The position numbers and the translations under genes were made by a program. Below the pieces are notes generated by a model. That model did no database searches. It was not told the DNA's origin and worked only from the letters and a program-made list of their open reading frames with translations. Below are positions 11,164 to 21,445 of a DNA stretch of 64,000 nt, one piece after another; positions within the stretch are counted from its first letter, which is position 1, and every line of letters starts with the position of its first letter. The DNA comes from Scilla litardierei (Eukaryota; Streptophyta; Magnoliopsida; Asparagales; Asparagaceae): contig CM061140.1 of assembly GCA_030789695.1 (NCBI GenBank), positions 81,282,422-81,346,421 of the forward strand, read 5' to 3'.

Positions 11164-11985
11164 TTAAATGCTTGCAAGCACTCTCCTGAAAAAGACAAAG
11201 GGGGCATCTTTAGCAAGTAAGGAAGTAAGTGGTCGGGCAATTAAGGCAAAGTCATTGATAAAGCGGCGGTAAAACCCTGCATGACCAAGGAAGCCTCTAA
11301 TGCCCTTTACATTAATAGGAGGAGGGAGTTTTTCGATTACCTCAACTTTCGCCTTATCAACCTCAATCCCTCTAGAGGACACAAGATGCCCAAGCACTAT
11401 CCCCTCGATGACCATAAAATGACATTTTTCCCAATTAAGAGTGAGGTTGTTTTGTTGGCATCGTTTGAGGACTTTAGTAAGATTAGCCAAACAAGAATCA
11501 AACTCACTTCCATACACAGAAAAATCATCTATGAAGACTTCCATAATATTTTCAATGTAATCAGAAAAGATCGATGTCATACACCTTTGAAAAGTGACGG
11601 GAGCATTGCAAAGTCCAAAGGGCATTCTACGATAGGCATATGTACCATAAGGACATGTGAAAGTGGTCTTTTCTTGGTCGTCTTCATGCAAGGGAATTTG
11701 AAAGAACCCCGAATACCCATCCAAATAACAAAAGTATTTATGTTTAGCAAGGCGTTCAAGCATTTGATCAATGAAGGGTAATGGGTAATGGTCTTTCCTT
11801 GTGGCTTTATTAAACTTCCTATAGTCAATGCACATTCGCCATCCCGTGATAGTGCGTGTAGAAATGGGTTCTCCCTTTTCGTTTTTTACAACGGTCATTC
11901 CCCCTTTTTTAGGAACGACGTGAACTGGGCTAACCCACCGGCTATCAGAGATAGGATAAATAATGCCAGCTTCGAGTACATTAGA
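11164..11985 (-). pseudogene. Gy1 reverse transcriptase core
   Basis: A Ty3/gypsy reverse transcriptase. Recognisable blocks are the GWRMCIDYRKFNKATRKDH palm/finger motif, CPYGTYAYRRMPFGLCNAP, and the active-site box EVFIDDFSVYG, where FIDD takes the place of YXDD as is normal in this plant lineage. The thumb/connection follows (GFLGHAGFYRRFINDF). The wording matches the Athila/Tat branch. The domain begins in another frame: a small indel near 11985 splits its first residues (YPISDSRWVSPVHVV region) from the upstream frame. A further frameshift near 11180 ends it. Confidence 0.92.
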
Positions 11986-12833
11986 ATCTCTTTCTTAACC
12001 ACCTCCTTCATGTTATGGTTCAACCGCCTTTGAGGCTCTATCGAGGTAGCTTCAGTGTTTTCCAAGTGGATTCTATGCGTGCAAATCCTAGGGCTTATTC
12101 CTTTAAGGTCAGAGATGGTGTAGCCAAGCACATCTTTGTGACTCCTAAGGACATCTAAGAGTCTTTCTAGTTGATCATGGTTGAGGTGGGCATTAACAAT
12201 AACTGGGTAGGTCAATTTATTCCCCAAGAAAGCGTACCTTAGATTTGGTGGTAATTGTTTAAGCTCTACCTCAGGTGGCGCTGTATCCTCTACTTCCTCT
12301 CCTCGTGTAAGCTTGATTTCTCCTGCAACATATGGGTTTAGTTCTTTCTCCTTGAGTGGGCTCCTCCACGCCGACTCGGATTCACTTATCGGTGAGGACG
12401 GTGCATCGGAATAGACGCTACACGACTCTGCGTGGGCATCGATGGGATCGCCATTGGGCTCCGGTCCAAGCCTGAGATCAAGAGATGCGTCAGTGAGTTC
12501 ACAAGAATAAGAGTAAGGGTCGTAGAGTGTACTTCCCTGAATCTCGGCTTGATCAATGGATTCCTCAGAAGAGTAGTACTCTTCGATGCATGTTCTGGCA
12601 TTTTCAAAATATAACTTGCCGTCCCTCACATCAACTCTGATGTTGCCCTCTATAGTCCCTTCCGGGGAGATTTGATCCATCACAAAAATGGCAAATTGTT
12701 GCTCAATGGGGTCCTCGATATCAACGGCGAATACCCCTGTGACATGGACCTCATCAACAAGTTCTTTAAGAAGGCTCGCAAAGGAGTCATCATCTCCCCG
12801 GCTTGACTCAGTCATTAACATTGCCTCCCCCAT
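11895..12833 (-). pseudogene. Gy1 pol N-terminal region, pre-RT linker
   Basis: The last 100 residues contain LPPNLRYAFLGNKLTYPVI, SDLKGISPRICTHRIHLE and EPQRRLNHNMKEVVKKEIL, which is the conserved segment just before RT in Athila-like pol. The first 200 residues are acidic and low in recognisable features. No protease Asp-Thr/Ser-Gly motif and no gag are seen. The apparent start at 12833 lies only about 150 bases from the primer site, so the gag-protease part seems to be deleted and this Met need not be the original start. The indel near 11985 ends the frame at 11895. Confidence 0.8.
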
Positions 12834-12978
12834 TTTCCTGTTAAGATCTTATGGAGAATTCTGGGAAAGCAAATAAATTGGGCAGCAAACAGAGTCAAAA
12901 AGAAAAAATAAGGAAATAAAGATGGATAGATGGTGAGAGATAACCGGGTGATCAAAATCAAAAACTGTCAAATGCACT

Positions 12979-12996
12979 TCCCCGGCAACGGCTCCA
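12979..12996 (-). promoter_or_regulatory. Gy1 primer binding site (tRNA-Asp type)
   Basis: The plus strand reads TCCCCGGCAACGGCTCCA, identical to the 3' end of plant tRNA-Asp(GUC) including CCA except for one base (T at 12994). The site is 6 nt inside the LTR boundary at 13003. It is a primer site, not a tRNA gene. Confidence 0.85.
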
Positions 12997-13002
12997 ATAA
13001 CA

Positions 13003-14818
13003 TGATCGCGCCTCGGTATGCACGCGCACCCAGGACAAGCGACTCGTAGTCTTACCGCAAGCACACGGTGTAGCGGCGAGTGGGTATCGAACTCAGGGAG
13101 GAACAATGACAGTGTATCCTTCCAATCACATAGCTATCAAGATGGTCGAAAATAATTTGGGGTAAAATTGTCACAATCGTTCGAATGTCGGTAGAAATAT
13201 CAATAAAATAAAGCACCTAGGAATAGGGAATCCCCACTACGAACAGTATCTCATCGTTGTTATTCGTAGGTTACATCAATGCTAGACTTGAATTTTAGGT
13301 GAACTAGTTGCAACTAAATGTAGAACCAAGCTCACGCTCTTGAGCTATTGTCGGTCTATAGCGAACCTAGGGTAGGGCCCAATCTCTTGCAAACCCTAAC
13401 CTAAGCCGCTAGCGAGAAGAACGACATCATCGTTCAACCGTATCTCGAGCCCACTCTCGTGCAAACTCGAGCTACGACCTAGGTTGAAATAGTTCCTACC
13501 CGTCCAATCTATTGCAAACGGATATTAGTATAGAAACACGATTAAAAATCCTAGCTTTGGCCCAATCTCTTGCAAACCAATTCTAGAGAAATCCAATCGT
13601 AAATCTAAATCGAATTTCTAGGGCTTCCTATCAATTGGGACCCAATCTCTTGCAAATCCCAATCAATATGAATCCCTAGCTATCCGTAATTAATCAATCC
13701 TAACCTAACCCTAATCAATTTGAGCAAGAATTTCACCAATTCATCACAATTTAGAAATAGGGTTCACATGGTTCATCCCTATGCCCTAAGACGAAAAAAC
13801 TACTCACTAATCATCATGCAATTCATGAGAAAATCAATAACAAATTCAGCACAATTCATTGCAATAGAGAAATTATCAACAAAAATAGAGTTTTTGATAA
13901 GAAGAGAGACAAACCAATGAGAACCCAATAGCATCCAACAAAAATAACCTTTTTAATCTCCAAGAGAAAAGCTAAATCTAGTGATCTAAAAAGCTCTCAA
14001 AAAGGTTGACAAAAAGTATCAAAAAGTCCTCATAAACTAGGGCAAAAACTGGGTTTAAATACCCCTCAAAATCACCCAAAAAATCGTGACAAAAATGCCC
14101 CTGCGCAGCCCAGAAATCGCAGTTTACGCAGCAGGCGGGACGGCTCACTCGGCCGAGTGACAAATGTCACTCGGCCGAGTGACAAACCCTATACATTTCC
14201 AGTAAGTCGGGGATTTTCGGGGGTCTGTCTTCGGAGGTGACTCGGCCGAGTGGCTTTACTCACTCGGCCGAGGGGCATTCCATGCTCGGCCGAGTGACAA
14301 CTCTGAAATCGACTGTAAAATTCCAGTAAGTCGGCTCCTTCAGTGGGTGGATTTTCCCGTGCCACTCGGGCGAGGGGATATCCATACTCAGCCGAATGGA
14401 CTATCGTCACTTGGCCGAGTGCATGCTGATTTCCTTCTGTGGTGCGTGTCCGGTCTGGTCGGCCGAGTGGTCTTCTTGCTCGACCGAGTGAGTGCTTCAC
14501 TCGGTCGAGTGACATGCTGTAGATGCCCATTCTTCATCATTTCGCCTCCTCGTCGCTCCTATGAAGTCCCTTCTTCTTCCACTTGTCTTCCATCGCCGAA
14601 TAGCCCTCAAAAGAGCTTTGGGTGACACTCTGGAGTGGGTGCAAATCCTCTTGATCTCAAAATCACTCCGAATCGCTCCATATCTCCTGAAATACGAAAA
14701 AAAACAAGAAATCGTGAAAAGCATCGCAATATTGTCGAATAATAGTGAAAAACGCGATATGAGCGATCAAAGTGGCATGCAAACATGCAGAAAAAGGGTG
14801 TAAAATATGGAGTGATCA
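13003..14818 (-). repeat. Gy1 5' LTR, full length
   Basis: 1816 bp, with TGATCGCG at the left and GTGATCA at the right, giving TG...CA ends. The minus-strand TATA-like box is at 14053-14061. The palindrome array CACTCGGCCGAGTG occupies about 14146-14515. It has one more palindrome unit than the other LTR: two perfect copies at 14146-14159 and 14168-14181 stand where the left LTR has one. The CCAATCTCTTGCAAA 15-mer is repeated downstream of the TATA box, one copy being mutated (13506). Confidence 0.92.
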
Positions 14819-15694
14819 GTTATGAATAAGGGATGCCTTTGGCCTCCCCTTATCTTTATCCCCACATTACTCCCCATTATCCCTATTAATGGGGACCTTT
14901 GGTTATCCTATGGCCTTTGGGCTTCTATTGATTTAGTAAATAGAGAACCATGGCTTTGTGCCATGGTTACTCATTCTTCTCATTATCTAACAAATTTTAT
15001 ATTTTGGCATAGTGTAAAATTTTCGCTTATTTACTCTAAAAAATCATGCATAATGTAAACGTTTATTTATTTATTATTTGAACGGGATTAATTCAAACGT
15101 GATTAATGCCTGAATCCAGTTCCTCTATTTTGAATTGGACTCATCTTTCGAAATCAAGCCATGTATATAAACAGGTTAGACTAGGCTTACAATAAGCGTA
15201 TAAGAGTTAGAACCAAACACCACCTGCACATCCCTAATTTGGAACCAACCACACTAAGCGAAACATCATATTTTTGGATAAATTTCGACATACCCTAATG
15301 CTGATGAAAGACACGTAGGACTTATACTCGAAAATCTCTATGCAAGAAGCAAGAATGATGTGTTTGTACTTTAAAAATTGGAAGTAAAGAAATTTTACCA
15401 AAGGCAAATTAAGTGGTGAGCATGGCAACTATCTACTAATGAATTCTAAGGAACATCTGACACAATAATCGCTTGGCTTACATGGTGGATAGAGTATTTG
15501 GTATTAGACTAGGATTTATGGATAGGTTATAGTATAGAACTTCTGCTCATAAGCCTTCACATTAAAAATAACAAGAGCATTAGCTGAGCCAAATTGGATG
15601 GCATGTTAATTCAACTCCTTCGATGCAAAAGTTAGAATTCATATAAGCACCATGGAAAGTATCAGATATATTTAGAATATATTAAATAAGATAC
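14819..15694. other. Unassigned stretch between Gy1 and Sir-1
   Basis: AT-rich sequence without a credible gene, terminal repeat or RNA. It is the host DNA left of Sir-1 and continues at 52822 on the other side. The last five bases (15690-15694, gatac) are the Sir-1 target duplication. Confidence 0.6.
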
Positions 15695-16266
15695 TGTTAG
15701 GACTCTACGGGGCAACACACACACTAGAGGTAGGCTGAATAGTGTAATGACAAGCAAAGTGCTTAATTAAAAGTTACTAAAATTACAACACAATAAGCAG
15801 CGGAAATAAACAGAGTGCTCAACAATAACAATCGTAAACACAAGGATTTTACCCTGGTTCTCCAAACTTGGGTACGTCCAGCCACACCAATATTCACTAT
15901 GATTCCCACAAAGAGATGTGAATACAATCTCACACAGAGATACCTCACACAAAGGATTTTGGATTCCCATAAAGAGATATCCTTGTTCTTACACAGAGAG
16001 ACTCGTGCTCTTGCACATAGAGCCTTTGTCCCACATAGAGACACAAACTCCCACACAGAGAGTAACTCTCACAAAGAGAGTAACTACTTCCCACAAAGAG
16101 AATTAGGAGGTTTCACAAAAAGATGAAACGAAATAACACTTACATATGCCTTTTTATGATCATACCAATGTGAAGAAGAAGACATGCAGGTGAAACTCAG
16201 GTGCTTGAGATGAGGCTTTGATTGCACTTGATGATCATACCAATGTGAAGAAGAAGACATGCGTAT
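15695..16266 (-). repeat. Sir-1 3' LTR, segment 1
   Basis: Matches 50840-51420 of the intact Sir-1 LTR, starting TGTTAGGACTC where the other LTR has TGATAGGACCC. It includes a run of CACANAGAGA-type short repeats (about 15900-16110). Near the Sir-2 junction, 31 bases (atgatcataccaatgtgaag onwards) occur twice, at about 16156 and 16229. About 45 bases present in the intact LTR are missing there. Confidence 0.85.
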
Positions 16267-18438
16267 TGTTGAGTATTGGACTCTCCACCTTGATTTTGAT
16301 GATGATCAAACACAAATCATTGTGACTAACTCTTGTGTTTGCAGTTAGCTAAAAAGTCACCAATTAGATTCAAGAAGATCAAAAGTGACTACACGTGTTG
16401 ATTCAAGTGGAGGACTTGGTAGATCAACAAAGGTGAAGCATTGGCTTGAAGAACTCAAAGGCTATCTCTAACCTCAAGCCAATGGCATCAACAAATGAAT
16501 GGAGATTCAATCCAAAGAGAAGAAAGGAATGGATGAGTCAAAAGCTTCGAAGACTATGACGTTGGAGATATTCAAGTCATTCAACTAAAAGACTCAAGTC
16601 CATGAAGAATTATGGAGATCGTCGTCAAAGTAATTTGTTCATCTCAAGCGACGTCCCAAGACTTCCTCAGAACGCGTAATCGTTGTGACTAGAGCTTCGT
16701 TGAAGCTCAAGGAGTATTCATGAAGTCAAGGGTTTCGGATTCTCCATGTTGAAGCTTTGAAGTCGGTTTGTCGTGTCTAGCTACGGTTTGTCGTGTTAAT
16801 CCTCATAACTTTCATATCTTATCTCTAGGATTGCCTTAGAAGCCCTTAGAAACTTTCCCGAAGCTTTTCGCTTCATTTCTTGGCTTTGTGTGCATCTTAG
16901 TTGGTTCAAGTAGAAGAACCAACCGACTAGATGACGATCTAGTCGGTTGGAAATCCTTCTTGAACCGACTAGATATCCTTGCTTGTTTCAGCCCATTTAC
17001 TGTTGATCAATTAGTCGGTCCAAAAGGTTCACCGACCGACTAGATGACGATATAGTCGGTTGAAAATCCTTCTCAGACCGACTAGTTATCCTAATCAATT
17101 CAAGACCATCTGTTGATCATTTAGTCGGTCCAAGAAGGTTCACCGACTGACTAGATGACGATCTAGTCGGTTGGAAATCCTTGTCAGACCGACTAGTTAT
17201 CCTAATTAATTCAAGCCTATTTGTTGACATATTAGTTGGTTCAAGAAGGTTCACCGACCGACTAAATGACGATCTAGTCGGTTGGTGTCTCTTCTCAGAC
17301 CGACTAGTTCTCCTAGTGAAATTCGACTTCTTTACTGTTGACTAATTAGTCGGTCCAAGAAGGCTCACCGATCGACTAGTTGTCAAACTGGTCGATTGTC
17401 GTTTCTTCTTAGACTGACTAGTTCTCATATCTCTTGATTTCACTATCTTCACTGTCTTCCTTCTAGTCGGTCCAAGAAGGTTCACCGACCGACTAGTTGC
17501 AAAATTAATCGGTCAGTAATCCTTCTTAGACCGATTAAGCAGCTTCAGAATAGAGCCGTTTGGGCATTTAATGCCACGATTTTTGTGACCGTTTTGTCTC
17601 TTCTCTATATAAGTTTGAGTTGCTTCAAACCAGGAATCAAGGCTGATTTTGGGACATTTTCACATCCAAGAGAAGAGCTATTCAACTCCATTTTCTAAGC
17701 TTTCTCATCTCACAAGAATCTCTCCATTACTCTTTGAGCCCTATTTCCTCAAGGGAGATTCTCATTCTTTGTGAGCTACTCAAGCTAAGAGCTTGAATCC
17801 AAGTCACCAACTTCACCCTAGCCATCTATTGCTGTCCATCTTGGTGGAGCTAGGGTTTGGTGCTATCTACTTCCTCAAAATCCATTCTTGCCCTATATTG
17901 GTAAGTATTTCTCAAGGCATAGGATTTTGTGGTAAGAGCTTTAAATTTCATTCTCTATACTTCATATAAATTGTTGTATACTCTCGGTTGTTGAGAGGGT
18001 TGGCTTGATCCCAAGTTGTGGGAGTCAAGAGTAAGTTTTGCTCTCGGTTTCTGAGAGTATGCTTAGTCACTAGTCGTGGGATTAAGGTTTTTGCGTGTTC
18101 CCGGGTTGTGGGATACACGGACATCGATTGTAGATCGATTGCACTTGTGGGGTTTCCGCTAGTGGGCTAAAGGAGAGCTCTAGTGGTTTTACTAGAGTAT
18201 CCGGAGGGGATCCGGGTGTTGCGGGATTAGGGCACCGGTAACAAGTCGGGGAGACTTGGGTGGCACTGAACCAGGGTACATTGCATGTTTGCTTTGCATT
18301 CTTCCTTGCGTTATTGTTCATTTCTTTCATTCCGCATTTGTTGGTTAATTATGGTTTTATTTGGTGTAAATTCCTTATAATTCTATAGAACACTATTCAC
18401 CCACTAGTGTTTATTCATCATAGCACAGGGTCACTACA
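16267..18438 (+). repeat. Sir-2 5' LTR
   Basis: 2172 bp. Six palindrome-bearing units of about 112 bp start near 16897, 17011, 17121, 17229, 17344 and 17462. Each has AGTCGGTC, then ACCGACCGACTAG, then CTAGTCGG and ACCGACTAG. The TATA box CTATATAAG is at 17604-17612, about 65 bp after the array. It is about 40 bp shorter than the 3' LTR because of a deletion near 16780. Confidence 0.9.
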
Positions 18439-18452
18439 ATTGGTATCAGAGC
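18439..18452 (+). promoter_or_regulatory. Sir-2 primer binding site (tRNA-Met type)
   Basis: Reads ATTGGTATCAGAGC immediately after the LTR end. TGGTATCAGAGC is the standard initiator tRNA-Met complement used by plant copia elements. Confidence 0.93.
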
Positions 18453-18464
18453 GAGGTTATAGCT

Positions 18465-20006
18465 ATGGCAACCAACAACAACACACGAAGGCCTGTTCCA
18501 CCATATCTCATTGGACCCAATTATCAAATTTGGTGTGTAAAGATGAAGGCTTATATTCAATCCATTGACGATGATTATCGGAAGCTTGTGGAGAAGCCCC
18601 TTTGTGCACCTACCAATTCTTAACCTGAATGGACAAATAAGCAAAAAGAATTGGTGAAGAAACATCAAGAGGTAATGGATATCTTGCTTGAGTATTTATC
18701 TTATAACATTCTTATGCGTGTGTCCAAGGCAACAACGACATATCAAATATGGCACATGCTAGCGGAGCAAGAAGAGTCCACCTCGGAGTGTTCTTCCTCC
18801 AATGATGACAGGGATTCATTCATGGGTTTGATGGCACGAGAGGACGTCACTAAGGGTGACTCTAGTGACGAATCAAGTGATTCAAGTGGAAGTGATAGCG
18901 ACGGTGAAGAGGTAACCGTGGATGATCTTAGAATTGAACTTAAGCAATTATTTGATAAATATCAAAAGCTTTTGCATAGATATTATGATGCTAAAGATAA
19001 GATTGCTAGTCTCACTAACACATCTACATGTAGCACCTCTAACAATGACGCCATTGTTGATACACTCGCTATTGAGAAAGCAAGATTGCTCACTCAAAAT
19101 GGCATGTTGAGAAATGAGGTGGAGTCCCTCAAATGTCAACTTGATCATGTTTCCATTGCGGATAGTAACGATCTTGAGATTGAAAATCTTCAATCTCAAA
19201 ACACTAGTTTGGGCATTGAGAATGAGGATCTCAAATCCCAAGTGCACGAGCTCATCACACATGCATCCAATGCACGCACCTCCTATAGTGAAGCAACTAT
19301 AGATCTTGTGAGGCCATCCTCCGGTGCATCCACGAGTGGTGTCTATAACCACTTGTGTAGTTCTACTACTAAGGAAACCACCACTCCTATTCCTCCCTCC
19401 TTTGGAAAGAAACCCACCAAGGGTGGACATCAAAGGAAGGGACATGCATTCATGTACACCAATACTATGCCACATAGGAACACACATCCTACCCCACTTG
19501 TTCATACGTATGATGATTTTTATGCTCCACACCCACGAGCACGTGCAAACACTCATTTGAGACACTCTCATGCACGTACTCATGCTCATGCACCTTCACA
19601 TGCTTATGATCACACATCACATCCACATATGCATGCTTATTCTCATGATCATCCTCATGCATACACACCTCATTTTCATCCACGTATGTATGCAACACCA
19701 CACCATGGACCATATGCCCATCATCATGCTTTAGCACAACACAATGTTCCATACACATATCCTCATGCTATTGCTAGATCTCATGTTCCTAGGCCACATG
19801 CACCACGTAGAGATCAACCTTTTGTGCATGGAACCACTAGGAAGAGGATACCCAAAACACACACTATTTGGGGTCCTAATAACACTAGTAATCATGCTAA
19901 TGATATGTATGTGCAATCTTATATTCATGATATTATTTTGAATGACGATTATGTTGGGAAATCACGGTCCTCTTGGACTTGGTTCCAAAGGGTTAGTTTC
20001 CGTTGA
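18465..20006 (+). pseudogene. gag: Sir-2 gag with a stop codon and no zinc knuckle
   Basis: Structural capsid gene of a copia/Sirevirus-like element. It starts MATNNNTRRPVPPYLIGPNY, the usual start of a gag with a UBN2-type capsid domain. A TAA interrupts it at about 18621, and the same frame runs on to 20006. After about 110 residues (TYQIWHMLAEQEES) the capsid breaks off and the frame joins an acidic Ser/Asp stretch. Compared with Sir-3, roughly 190 residues including the CCHC zinc knuckle are absent, in frame. A leucine-heptad coiled coil then follows (about residues 180-320). Next is a His-rich region of more than 100 residues (many HAHAH and HPH runs). The C-terminus, KSRSSWTWFQRVSFR, resembles the Sir-3 end. 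Confidence 0.85.
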
Positions 20007-21440
20007 CCCTTCATTGCTTGGTACCATAAGTTTATATTCATTTTATGGGTACCAAAGCACTTGTGTTAAGAATTGGTTTATTCTTTTGTTTGCATATTGG
20101 TCTTAGATGCTCATGTTTGTTAGAAACGTAAATTCATGTTGAATTTGATTTCCATTGCATGTTTATTAGTAAATCATTGTGTTTATGATTTTAATGTCTA
20201 AAATATTTAATATTTTTATGCAACACATGCTTTGGTTCATATTTATGTTTTGTTGAATGTGATGCATGTCATGCTTTTGGATTAATATACATATTTACTT
20301 TTGGTACATTTGGTACATGCATGTATATGGTTATATATTTATCTAGTAACATGATTACATGTTTCATTAATATTGTGTATGATTACATTAGGACATGGGT
20401 TACAATAATTTGAATTTAGTTTGTTAAATTTGTTGCATAACCCATCGGATCCAAAAAGGTTTTTGGATACCAAAATTATGTTTTCTAGGTTCAATCCACA
20501 TTGGGATACCAACTCTACCAACTCCTTAATTTGCAAAGATTTTCATTCAAATGGAGTTGATGGTGTTTAAGTGATGCACCAAAGTAGGGGGAGCTTAATG
20601 TTGTAAGTATATTCTTGCATTTGGTATCCATGTGTGTTGAATGCATGAAGATGTCACTTTGTGTTTGAGATTATCTCATGCATATCATATGTTTGCATAT
20701 TGTGTGTCTTGTATGTCATTCATGTCTATGTATTTCACGTGTGTCAAATTCTTGACTGATGTGCATTGTGTATTAATAATCCTTACTCATATGTTTATTC
20801 GAGGAATATTTATAACATGTGGCTTAAAAATTTTCATGTTAGAACTAATGTTCATTTGCATGTTTCACACACAGGACACGCTTATATTTCTGTTCCACTT
20901 CACAAGCGTGCATCCCAACTTCCTTCTCATGCCTCTACACAACCTCTTCTTAAGAATCCCAAATCACTATCTTTTGGATTCCTAAGAATGTTTCTCGGCA
21001 CGATATGAACACACATATAGAATCGTATATTAGGATTGACATATTCTCATGCGACTATATATAAAAATCAAACTCAGTCTTTATTTGATTTCCACCTTGC
21101 TAACTCACTCATAGTGCACTTCATTGCTTGGGTACCATACTTGTATAATTACTTTTTGTACCCATATATATGTGAGTTCGTCCACTACTCCCAAGTTTGC
21201 ATAGTTTGTATGATTTTATGGGAGTATGACATGTTTGATTGCTATCATGTTATTTTCATTTATATGTCATTGCATTTCATTCATATTATGTTGTGCATAT
21301 AGATTAGTTGATTTCTCTGACCCTTGGTGATTTATTATCAATTAGCACCTTCTTATCTTGTTGATATGCCAAAGGGAAAGAGAAATTTGGTTTTGAAAAT
21401 TAATACTTTATGCTTTTCATGCACACACTTTGTGGTATTA
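20007..21440 (+). other. Sir-2 non-coding region and second gag-like remnant
   Basis: After the gag stop there is a perfect hairpin at 20449-20468 (ATCCAAAAA, loop GG, TTTTTGGAT) and a polypurine run (aggggga, 20586-20592). A plus-strand stretch at about 20860-21008 reads HVSHTGHAYISVPLHKR and LLKNPKSLSFGF. This matches the gag C-terminal remnant of Sir-1 (47528-47817 and left of 40557), so Sir-2 carries part of a second, different gag end. A run atgccaaagggaaagagaa lies near 21366. The rest is AT-rich and non-coding. Confidence 0.6.
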
Positions 21441-21445
21441 CTTTT

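Larger units (their letters stand above)
609..14818 (-). mobile_element. Gy1: Athila-like Ty3/gypsy retrotransposon, truncated and decayed
   Basis: A minus-strand LTR element. The 5' LTR is at 13003-14818, a tRNA-Asp-type primer site at 12979-12996, decayed pol at 8956-12833, an env-like/ORF1-like gene at 5727-7729, a polypurine tract at 2041-2055 and a truncated 3' LTR at 609-2039. The RT, RNase H, integrase order is that of Ty3/gypsy. The gene after integrase and the RT wording are those of the Athila/Tat branch in plants. No gag or protease coding is present between the primer site and pol. Solo LTR sA is inserted at 2858. Frameshifts, stops and a replaced integrase catalytic residue make it non-functional. 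Confidence 0.9.

Noticed and set aside
12979..12996. tRNA-Asp gene fragment
   Set aside because: Only the 18 bases of the tRNA 3' end are present, at the exact primer-site position next to the LTR.
15815..16126. 103-codon frame rich in THKES and HTQR
   Set aside because: Translation of the CACAAAGAGA-type short repeats in the Sir-1 LTR; the other LTR has a different, broken frame.
16897..17540. CRISPR-like array of regularly spaced palindromes
   Set aside because: The units of about 112 bp are tandem LTR repeats in a plant retrotransposon, the intervening sequence is itself repeated, and no cas genes exist.
19489..19758. Frames antisense to the His-rich gag tail (also 43965-44441)
   Set aside because: Codon-skew shadows of the histidine codons on the opposite strand.
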